Assembly (NCBI GenBank): GCA_031284665.1
Contig: JAITXR010000333.1
Coordinates: 1 to 5,242, forward strand
Length of the DNA: 5,242 nucleotides
Reading direction: 5' to 3'
Source: Paludibacter sp.
Lineage (GTDB): Bacteria > Bacteroidota > Bacteroidia > Bacteroidales > Paludibacteraceae
Position numbers and translations under genes: made by a program
Shown here: positions 1 to 5,242 of the stretch, piece by piece
How the letters are laid out: every line of letters begins with the position of its first letter
Numbering within the stretch: the first letter of the stretch is position 1
Notes under the pieces: model-generated
The model's input: only the letters and a program-made list of their open reading frames with translations
What the model was told of the DNA's origin: nothing
Database searches by the model: none

Positions 1-49
1 GTATACATGGGCATAACAGCATAGAATCGCCAGTGGAAAATAATATATT

Positions 50-1366
50 ATGGAAAAAGAAAAGCAATATATTTACATTGTTCAGGCATCGTTAGAACCC
101 TCAAAATGCAAAATTGGTAAAACCAGCGATTTGGAAAGACGGGTAAGTGAATATAATAATATGACGGGTAAATCGAAAGAGAACACTTATCGTTATTTAT
201 TCTCTTGTGCAGTAAAGGATATGGCGCAGGTGGAGAAGGATATAAAAGATGTATTTCAAAAATTCAGAGAAGATAAAAAGAAGGAAATTTATTTTTTCAA
301 TGATGATTTATTTGAAGAATATGTTAAATTTATTAAATCCCATAACTTATTTATAGAAGATATTTTCATTAAAATTGATGATAAAAAACCAATAGTAAAA
401 ATCGTAAAAAAGACTACGCCAACGCTTAAAGAACGAGGATTATCATCGCCGAAAGATTTAATGCAAAAGGCACAAAAAAGAAAAAATGATGAATTTTATA
501 CCCGCTACGAAGATATTGAAAAAGAAATATCAATGTACGCAAAAGAAATTTGGAAAGATAAAATAGTATTTTGTAATTGTGATGATGCTGTTGATGAAAA
601 AAACGGCAAGATAAATGAAAAAAGAACTTCTGCATTTGCTTTATATTTCATAAATAATTTTAAAAATTTGGGATTAAAAAAACTTATTTGCACGCACTAT
701 TCCGGTCCGATAGATTTATTTAATGCAGGAAGCAAAGGATTGGTGTATTTAATTACCTACGAAGTGGGCGAAGATGGAAGAATTAAAATAGAGAAACAAT
801 CACCAAAAGGATACACCGGCAGTTTTGACGACCCGCTTTCTCTGAAAATTTTGAATGAAGAAGCCGATATTGTATGTACAAATCCACCGTTTTCAAGAGC
901 GGCAGATTATTGGAAAACAATAATTAAAAGCAAAAAAAAGTTTTTGATTATTTCTAACATATCCAACATCGTAACAAACTCATTTATTCCATATTTCTAT
1001 TACTATAAAGTATGGGCAGGATATAATAGAGTTGATTGGTTTGAAGACGATAGAAAACGTCTTATAGATGCATCAGGACATTGGTACACCAACTTACCAA
1101 TAACAAACAGACCAAAATATGAGCATCTAAAAATAATGCATTTAGATGATATACCTGCAAAGTACAAAAAAGATGATGATTCTAAAATATTACTTGTAGA
1201 TAATTGTTATATTCCGGATAACTATCATAAACCATTCGCTGTATCTGCTCGCCCAATATTAAATGGATTATTGGAAAAGGGATATTGTCTTATCGAAAAT
1301 AAGGAATACTATCCATATATAAATGGTAAAAAATGTTTTGCCAGAGTTTTGGTGCAAAAGATGTAA
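50..1366 (+). CDS. GIY-YIG (T5orf172-type) domain fused to EcoRI-type adenine-specific DNA methyltransferase
   Basis: Predicted two-domain DNA-acting protein of 438 residues. Residues 1-95 resemble the T5orf172/MUG113 branch of the GIY-YIG nuclease superfamily: YIYIV (7-11) stands for GIY, KIGKT (21-25) for YIG, followed by an Arg pair (30-31), Glu62 in QVEKDIKDVF as the likely metal-binding Glu, and EIYFF (79-83). A Lys/Pro-rich linker follows (about 105-135). Residues 138-438 match the EcoRI methylase family, which methylates adenine N6 using S-adenosylmethionine: KNDEFYTRYEDIEKE (145-159), FCNCDDA (174-180), LGLKKLICTHY, and the catalytic TNPPF (277-281). The single-domain M.EcoRI is about 326 residues, so the methylase part is full length. 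Start ATG at 50 has an A/T-rich leader and no Shine-Dalgarno; stop is TAA. Sampled 60-base lines here are 18-35% G+C versus 40-47% in asnS, suggesting transfer. No separate restriction gene is visible. The methylase call is firm; nuclease activity of the N-terminus is inference, since it could serve only in DNA binding. Confidence 0.9.
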   Translation: MEKEKQYIYIVQASLEPSKCKIGKTSDLERRVSEYNNMTGKSKENTYRYLFSCAVKDMAQVEKDIKDVFQKFREDKKKEIYFFNDDLFEEYVKFIKSHNLFIEDIFIKIDDKKPIVKIVKKTTPTLKERGLSSPKDLMQKAQKRKNDEFYTRYEDIEKEISMYAKEIWKDKIVFCNCDDAVDEKNGKINEKRTSAFALYFINNFKNLGLKKLICTHYSGPIDLFNAGSKGLVYLITYEVGEDGRIKIEKQSPKGYTGSFDDPLSLKILNEEADIVCTNPPFSRAADYWKTIIKSKKKFLIISNISNIVTNSFIPYFYYYKVWAGYNRVDWFEDDRKRLIDASGHWYTNLPITNRPKYEHLKIMHLDDIPAKYKKDDDSKILLVDNCYIPDNYHKPFAVSARPILNGLLEKGYCLIENKEYYPYINGKKCFARVLVQKM

Positions 1367-1475
1367 AATGGAAATAGTATGACAACAAACTATATCCTTT
1401 GTGTTAGAAGAAAAATAGTGCCGAAACTTGATGTTGAATTTTTATCACTTTACCGCTAAAAAATACATAACAAAA

Positions 1476-2096
1476 ATGAAAAACCCAGCAACTTGGATTT
1501 GGTACCCCGGCGATTTTGAAATTTGGCTCGCTAACCGTATGCAATGCCGCCGAAGTGAACGCGGTGCATTTTTTCCGCCTTTTTGGAAAATGGACAGTCA
1601 TTATGTGCTTGTTGAATTTTCGAAACAATTTGACTTACAGCACGATGAAACTTTTTTATTGCAGGTCGAAGGGCAATATAATGTAAAGATAGATGGCAAA
1701 ATGTGCTGCGGTTATCCTACTGAAATTCCGCTTTCGGCTGGCAAACATTCGGTGAACATAAAAGTTTATAATCAAACAAATGTACCTGCGATATTTGTGA
1801 ATGGCGAAACTGTAAAATCGAACGAAACTTGGCTTGTAACCTGCGAAGATAAAGAATGGATTGACGAATCGGGAAAAGCATCGGATACGAGTTCCGGCAC
1901 TGAATATCAGAAAGTTGGCACATGGAATTTTAATTCGCCCAACTCATTGCCATCTGAGTTTAAACTTGCGACAGAACAAGCCACTACGCTGAGTTCAGAA
2001 AAACTAAATTCAGGAATTTTGTACGATTTCGGACACGAAACTTTTGGTTTTCTTTCATTCCACTCAATTGCAGGAAATGGCAGATTATCAATCTAA
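1476..2096 (+). CDS. N-terminal fragment of the GH78 protein (beta-sandwich part)
   Basis: This is the 206-residue product expected if translation starts at 1476 and ends at the premature TAA. It covers the non-catalytic N-terminal region: TWIWYPGDFEIWL (6-18), a beta-rich stretch with EGQYNVKIDGK (65-75) resembling the sandwich domain that precedes the GH78 barrel, and YDFGHETFGFLSF (183-195), which in this family leads into the segment before the barrel. It ends in the middle of a predicted beta-strand (GRLSI), directly before YGES. It has no catalytic residues and would not be expected to fold as a stable enzyme. An alternative TTG start at 1428, followed by ATG at 1431, is possible but lacks family support. 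Confidence 0.6.
   Translation: MKNPATWIWYPGDFEIWLANRMQCRRSERGAFFPPFWKMDSHYVLVEFSKQFDLQHDETFLLQVEGQYNVKIDGKMCCGYPTEIPLSAGKHSVNIKVYNQTNVPAIFVNGETVKSNETWLVTCEDKEWIDESGKASDTSSGTEYQKVGTWNFNSPNSLPSEFKLATEQATTLSSEKLNSGILYDFGHETFGFLSFHSIAGNGRLSI
2094..2096 (+). other. Premature in-frame TAA in the GH78 gene
   Basis: The codons around it read GRLSI-TAA-YGESKEEA. The sequence on both sides belongs to the same protein family and same frame. A single base change from CAA, GAA, AAA, TTA, TCA, TAT or TAC would create it. TAA also ends the methyltransferase, the GH78 gene and asnS in this window, so it is a normal stop here and not a reassigned codon. Confidence 0.9.
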
Positions 2097-2261
2097 TACG
2101 GCGAATCAAAAGAAGAGGCACTTGATACTGAACATTGCGAAACTTTTGATATTCTCGACATCGATAATTCACAAAATGGAAATATCACACTCCAAAATTC
2201 CCGCGCTTTTCGATATGTTTATGTTGAATGTGATAAATCGGTTAATTACAATGATTTAACA

Positions 2262-3584
2262 ATGTTTTACGAATATCTGCCTTTAGAACGCAAAGGCAGT
2301 TTCCGCTGTAACGACCAGTTAATCAATCGAATATGGGAAGTTAGTGCTTATACTCTTCATTTAACTTCGCGTGAATTTTTTGTAGATGGAATAAAGCGCG
2401 ACCGCTGGGTTTGGAGTGGCGATGCGGCGCAAAGTTATTTAATGAATTATTACCTTTTTAACGACAATCAATCGGTAAAACGCAGCATTTATGCCCTGCG
2501 GGGTAAAGACCCTGTTACAAGTCATATAAATACAATAATGGACTATACATTTTATTGGTTTATAAGCATTTACGATTATTATTTATATTCCGGCGACCGC
2601 AGTTTTTTAGAGCAAATATATCCAAAAATGAAAACTTTAATGGATTTTTGCTTTGCTCGCACAAACGATAGTAAAATGCTCGAGGGCAAGGCGGGCGATT
2701 GGATTTTTATTGATTGGGCTGATTTTAAAATGAGTAAATCGGGCGAAGTAAGTTTTGAACAATTACTTTATTGGCGCAGTTTACAAACAATGGCTTTGTG
2801 CGCCGAAGTGATTGATAATAAAGAAGATAAAACATATTACAAAGATGCTGCCGATAATTTTTTAATGACATTTTATGCGTGTTTTTGGTCGGAAAAACAC
2901 GGTGCGTTTGTTCATAACCTCGAAAATAATATTATGAGTGAGCAGGTTACACCGTTTACAAATATTTTTGCCGTGATTTTTGATTTTCTGTTAGACAGAC
3001 ATCAAGAACAAGTTAAAAATAACGTATTACTAAACGATAAAGCACTGAAAATCACCACTCCATATATGCGTTTTTACGAGCTCGAAGCACTTTGCCTGCT
3101 CGGTGAGCATAATCACGTTTTGAACGAAATTCGTAATTATTGGGGTGGAATGTTAGATTTGGGCGCAACAAGTTTTTGGGAAAAATACAACCCAAACGAC
3201 TGTGGTGCAGAACATTACGCAATGTATGGGCGACCTTATGGCAAAAGTCTTTGCCACTCTTGGGGTGCAAGTCCGTTGTATCTTTTAGGAAAATATTATC
3301 TTGGAGTGCGCCCTACAACTGCCGGATTTCAGACCTACGAAATAGAGCCATACCTTGCTGATTTAGAATGGGTTGAAGGCGATGTACCAACTCCTTTTGG
3401 CAATATTCACGTTTATTGCGACAGCGAAAAAATTTCCGTTAAAGCCGATGGAGGAACAGGAATTTTGCGTTTCACAAGTCAGGGAAAACCTGAGTGCGCC
3501 GAAACCGAAATTGTAAAAAAAGAAAATACCCGCTACGAAATTCAAATTGCAGCAGGTATTCAATATAATGTAAAAATAGGATAA
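2262..3584 (+). CDS. C-terminal fragment of the GH78 protein holding the whole catalytic barrel
   Basis: From the first downstream ATG in the same frame, 440 residues remain open. They contain the six-hairpin (alpha/alpha)6 barrel region with DGIKRDRWVWSGDA (local 42-55; general-acid region), the GATSFWEKYNP segment with the likely general base Glu (local 307), and HSWGASPLYLLGKYYLGVRP leading into the C-terminal beta domain (VPTPFGNI, local 376-382). Met 2262 is probably an internal residue of the parent protein (NDLTMFYEYLP) rather than a natural start. No ribosome binding site is apparent upstream, which is not decisive in Bacteroidota. If reinitiation occurred, this piece would carry all catalytic groups but lack about 262 N-terminal residues. 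It ends 4 bases before the asnS stop codon on the other strand. Confidence 0.6.
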   Translation: MFYEYLPLERKGSFRCNDQLINRIWEVSAYTLHLTSREFFVDGIKRDRWVWSGDAAQSYLMNYYLFNDNQSVKRSIYALRGKDPVTSHINTIMDYTFYWFISIYDYYLYSGDRSFLEQIYPKMKTLMDFCFARTNDSKMLEGKAGDWIFIDWADFKMSKSGEVSFEQLLYWRSLQTMALCAEVIDNKEDKTYYKDAADNFLMTFYACFWSEKHGAFVHNLENNIMSEQVTPFTNIFAVIFDFLLDRHQEQVKNNVLLNDKALKITTPYMRFYELEALCLLGEHNHVLNEIRNYWGGMLDLGATSFWEKYNPNDCGAEHYAMYGRPYGKSLCHSWGASPLYLLGKYYLGVRPTTAGFQTYEIEPYLADLEWVEGDVPTPFGNIHVYCDSEKISVKADGGTGILRFTSQGKPECAETEIVKKENTRYEIQIAAGIQYNVKIG

Positions 3585-3588
3585 ACGA

Positions 3589-4983
3589 TTAAAAATCAGC
3601 GGTATTTGGAGTTCTTGGGAATGGAATAACGTCTCGAATATTTTGCATTCCGGTAACAAAAAGCAAAAGGCGCTCAAAACCAAGCCCAAATCCCGAATGA
3701 GGCGCAGTGCCATAACGGCGCGTGTCCATATACCACCAAATATCTTTTTCGGGAACGTGCATTTCTTCGGCGCGTTGTTTCAGTTTTTCGTAATCTTCTT
3801 CGCGTTGCGAGCCACCGATAATTTCGCCGATTTTTGGGAACAAAACGTCCATTGCTCTTACTGTTTTGCCATCATCGTTTTGTTTCATATAAAAACTTTT
3901 GATTTCTTTAGGATAATCGGTCAAAATCACAGGTTTTTCGAAATGCTGTTCCACCAAATAACGCTCGTGCTCGCTTTGCAAATCGATGCCCCAAGTTACA
4001 GGGAAATCAAATTTTTGTCCTTTTGCCACAGCATCTTGCAGTATTTCAACCCCTTGCGTATAAGGAAGTCGTACAAAATCGTTTTCGACAACAGATTTCA
4101 GGCGGTCAATAAGTTCATTGTCGTGCCTTTCGCAGAGAAATTCAAGGTCGTCGCTGCATTTTTCTAACGCCCAACGAATGCAATATTGAATAAATTCTTG
4201 CGCCAACTGCATATTATCAGCAATTTCGTAAAACGCCATTTCAGGCTCAATCATCCAAAATTCAGCAAGATGGCGTGGTGTATTTGAATTTTCGGCGCGG
4301 AAAGTAGGACCAAAAGTATAAATTTTCCCAAGTGCCATTGCTGCAAGTTCGCCTTCGAGTTGCCCCGAAACAGTCAAACTCGTCTGTTTGCCGAAAAAGT
4401 CGTTTGAATAATCAATCTGTCCGTTTGGCGATTTTTTAAGGTCGTAGAGATTAAGCGTCGTTACTTGAAACATTTGCCCTGCACCTTCGCAATCCGAGCC
4501 TGTGATAAGGGGAGTGTGGAAGTAAAAAAATCCGCGTTCGTGGAAAAAAGTATGAATAGCCATTGCCATATTATGACGAAGGCGAAAAATTGCGCCAAAA
4601 GTGTTTGTACGAGGGCGAAGATGAGCAATCTCGCGCAGAAATTCGAGAGTATGACCTTTTTTCTGCAACGGATAAGTCAGAGGGTCGGCAGTGCCGTAAA
4701 TCTCAACTGTTTCGGCTTGAATTTCAACGCTTTGACCTTTGCCGAGCGATTCTGCAATTTTCCCAATAACGCTAATGCACGAGCCGGTAGTAATAGGTTT
4801 GAGAAATTCTTCGCCAAAGCGCTCATTATCAATCACTACTTGTATGTTATGAACACACGAGCCGTCGTTAATTGCCACGAAACTTACATTTTTATTTCCG
4901 CGCCGTGTGCGCACCCAGCCTTTTACATTTACGACTGCGCCATAATCTGTTCTTTTGAGAATTTCTTTAATTGATTGTGTCAT
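3589..4983 (-). CDS. asnS: Asparaginyl-tRNA synthetase (asparagine--tRNA ligase)
   Basis: Cytoplasmic class IIb aminoacyl-tRNA synthetase that charges tRNA-Asn with asparagine using ATP. The 464-residue length matches bacterial AsnRS (E. coli 466). Residues about 17-100 form the anticodon-binding OB fold ([25 protein letters not shown]). The catalytic core has motif 1 around 142-160 ([14 protein letters not shown], with Pro158), the AsnRS-typical [18 protein letters not shown] (161-178), motif 2 around 228-250 ([22 protein letters not shown], Arg229 and Glu231), and motif 3 [10 protein letters not shown] (431-440, Arg438). It ends in the usual [11 protein letters not shown]. The SDCEGAG signature and the absence of the AspRS insertion separate it from AspRS. 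The ATG at 4981-4983 fits the family N-terminus; the leader is A-rich without Shine-Dalgarno. The gene appears intact. It converges on the GH78 gene with a 4-base gap. It reads in the same direction as a partial gene 88 bases upstream, and a candidate promoter in that gap suggests separate transcription. Confidence 0.98.
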   Translation of the reverse strand: MTQSIKEILKRTDYGAVVNVKGWVRTRRGNKNVSFVAINDGSCVHNIQVVIDNERFGEEFLKPITTGSCISVIGKIAESLGKGQSVEIQAETVEIYGTADPLTYPLQKKGHTLEFLREIAHLRPRTNTFGAIFRLRHNMAMAIHTFFHERGFFYFHTPLITGSDCEGAGQMFQVTTLNLYDLKKSPNGQIDYSNDFFGKQTSLTVSGQLEGELAAMALGKIYTFGPTFRAENSNTPRHLAEFWMIEPEMAFYEIADNMQLAQEFIQYCIRWALEKCSDDLEFLCERHDNELIDRLKSVVENDFVRLPYTQGVEILQDAVAKGQKFDFPVTWGIDLQSEHERYLVEQHFEKPVILTDYPKEIKSFYMKQNDDGKTVRAMDVLFPKIGEIIGGSQREEDYEKLKQRAEEMHVPEKDIWWYMDTRRYGTAPHSGFGLGFERLLLFVTGMQNIRDVIPFPRTPNTADF

Positions 4984-5036
4984 TGTGTTTTGCGATTATA
5001 TGTTTGTTGTTTTTACATATTTTTTTTTTGAGATGG

Positions 5037-5044
5037 CAAAAGTA
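5037..5044 (-). promoter_or_regulatory. Candidate Bacteroidota-type -7 promoter element for asnS
   Basis: On the minus strand these bases read TACTTTTG, an exact match to the TAnnTTTG -7 consensus of Bacteroidota primary sigma promoters. It lies 53 bases upstream of the asnS start codon, predicting transcription from about 5030 and a leader of roughly 45 bases. No clear TTTG-like -33 element is seen at the expected distance upstream, where the sequence is A/T-rich. A run of ten T at 5020-5029 (A in the transcript) falls just at or after the predicted start point. Confidence 0.5.
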
Positions 5045-5071
5045 TAAAAAATATTTTGTTTTGCATTATCA

Positions 5072-5242
5072 TCAAGGAAAAATAGATAAAATATCACCCG
5101 AAAGTGCTGTGTTATATCTTTTCAAAGGCTCGGATGCATTGCCTTTACTTGGCAGTCCGAAACCGCCACCTGTATAATATTCAGTCCCGCAGGTTTCGCA
5201 GCGTACGGTACAAAAATTATCTTTCAGCGGCTTCACCCTCAC
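5072..5242 (-). CDS. C-terminal end of an unrecognised protein with a Cys cluster (partial)
   Basis: Reading the minus strand from the window edge gives 56 open codons ending in TGA at 5072-5074. The start lies outside the window. The peptide contains DNFCTVRCETCGTEYY, that is C-x3-C-x2-C, then a Gly-rich stretch YYTGGGFG and the tail NTALSGDILSIFP. The Cys spacing could form part of a metal-binding or zinc-ribbon-like site, but only three Cys are in view, so this is speculative. I do not recognise the family. It points the same way as asnS and ends 88 bases before it. Support for coding: an open frame to the edge, protein-like composition, and no longer competing frame with recognisable content. 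Confidence 0.55.
   Translation of the reverse strand: MRVKPLKDNFCTVRCETCGTEYYTGGGFGLPSKGNASEPLKRYNTALSGDILSIFP

Larger units (their letters stand above)
1476..3584 (+). pseudogene. GH78 alpha-L-rhamnosidase-like gene interrupted by one in-frame TAA
   Basis: One reading frame of 702 codons plus a terminal TAA encodes a GH78-type protein, an inverting glycosidase family that releases terminal L-rhamnose. Codon 207 (2094-2096) is TAA. The frame then resumes at once with YGESKEEA, a conserved stretch of this family, and stays open to the end, so there is no frameshift or deletion. Candidate catalytic carboxylates survive downstream: Asp304 or Asp309 in DGIKRDRW and Glu569 in GATSFWE. No signal peptide is visible after MKNPATW, so the parent enzyme was probably cytoplasmic, acting on imported oligosaccharides. 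The ATG at 1476 is chosen because the family-like sequence TWIWYPGDFE starts right after it and it has an A-rich leader; TTG 1428 and ATG 1431 would add 15-16 unlike residues. It follows the methyltransferase gene by 109 bases and converges on asnS. It could also be an intact gene with a base-call error. Confidence 0.85.

Noticed and set aside
3..95. Open stretch in frame 3 overlapping the methyltransferase start, possible tail of an upstream gene
   Set aside because: Only about 30 codons, no recognisable sequence, and it overlaps the well-supported start at 50; cannot be judged without sequence to the left.
30..1382. Similar A/T-rich strings near both ends of the methyltransferase (TGGAAAATAATAT and TGGAAATAGTAT) as target-site duplication
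   Set aside because: The match is imperfect, low-complexity and overlaps coding sequence at the left side; not convincing as an insertion scar.
1393..1401. TATCCTTTG as a -7 promoter box for the GH78 gene
   Set aside because: It has three bases between TA and TTTG instead of two, and no -33 element is placed correctly upstream.
1385..1402. ACAAA/TTTGT inverted repeat after the methyltransferase as a terminator
   Set aside because: Only five A/T-rich base pairs with an eight-base loop and no following T run.
1428..1475. Upstream TTG (1428) or ATG (1431) as the start of the GH78 gene
   Set aside because: The added residues (MLNFYHFTAKKYITK) do not look like the family; ATG 1476 precedes TWIWYPGDFE and has an A-rich leader.
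2094..2096. Reassigned stop codon (alternative genetic code)
   Set aside because: TAA ends three other frames in the window at the positions expected from family length, and no bacterial code is known that reads TAA as sense.
2044..2259. Plus-strand frame of 71 codons bridging the premature stop
   Set aside because: It is in another frame from the GH78 gene; the true frame resumes directly after the TAA with conserved sequence, so no frameshift through this ORF is needed.
3643..4167. Open frame of 174 codons on the plus strand, and similar ones at 4465-4974 and 4563-4769
   Set aside because: They lie wholly inside asnS on the opposite strand, have no recognisable domain, and asnS is an unambiguous family match.
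1..5242. Absence of GAATTC sites as a sign that the methylase recognises the EcoRI site
   Set aside because: None was found by eye, but only one to two would be expected by chance at this length and composition, so the absence carries little weight.

Overview
The window looks like a Bacteroidota (probably Bacteroidales-like) chromosome segment. It is AT-rich and its genes have A-rich leaders without Shine-Dalgarno motifs. A TAnnTTTG-type -7 promoter element lies ahead of asnS, and a cytoplasmic GH78 protein of the type common in Bacteroides relatives is present. The phylum call is an inference from these signals; no 16S or other marker gene beyond asnS is present.

Layout, left to right. (1) At 50-1366 (+) is an intact 438-codon gene. 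It fuses an N-terminal GIY-YIG-superfamily domain of the T5orf172/MUG113 type to a complete EcoRI-type adenine-N6 DNA methyltransferase domain carrying NDEFYT and NPPF motifs. Its base composition is visibly more AT-rich than the rest, suggesting acquisition. (2) At 1476-3584 (+) is an alpha-L-rhamnosidase-like GH78 gene that is in one continuous frame except for a single TAA at 2094-2096. The frame resumes directly with conserved family sequence, so this is one nonsense change (or a base-call error) in an otherwise undamaged gene. (3) At 3589-4983 (-) is a full-length asparaginyl-tRNA synthetase gene (asnS), convergent with the GH78 gene, with only 4 bases between the two stop codons. (4) At 5072-5242 (-) is the C-terminal end of an unrecognised protein with a small Cys cluster, reading in the same direction as asnS and cut by the window edge. 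The 88-base gap between it and asnS holds a candidate promoter and a run of ten T (A in the transcript).

How the parts relate: asnS is a housekeeping gene and the GH78 gene is a stand-alone carbohydrate gene with no SusC/SusD or transporter in view. The methyltransferase fusion is the accessory element and the best candidate for something unusual: a possible single-protein modification/cleavage enzyme with no separate restriction gene in view. Only 49 bases lie upstream of it, so its left-hand context is unknown. No tRNA, rRNA, CRISPR array, insertion sequence or convincing intrinsic terminator was seen.
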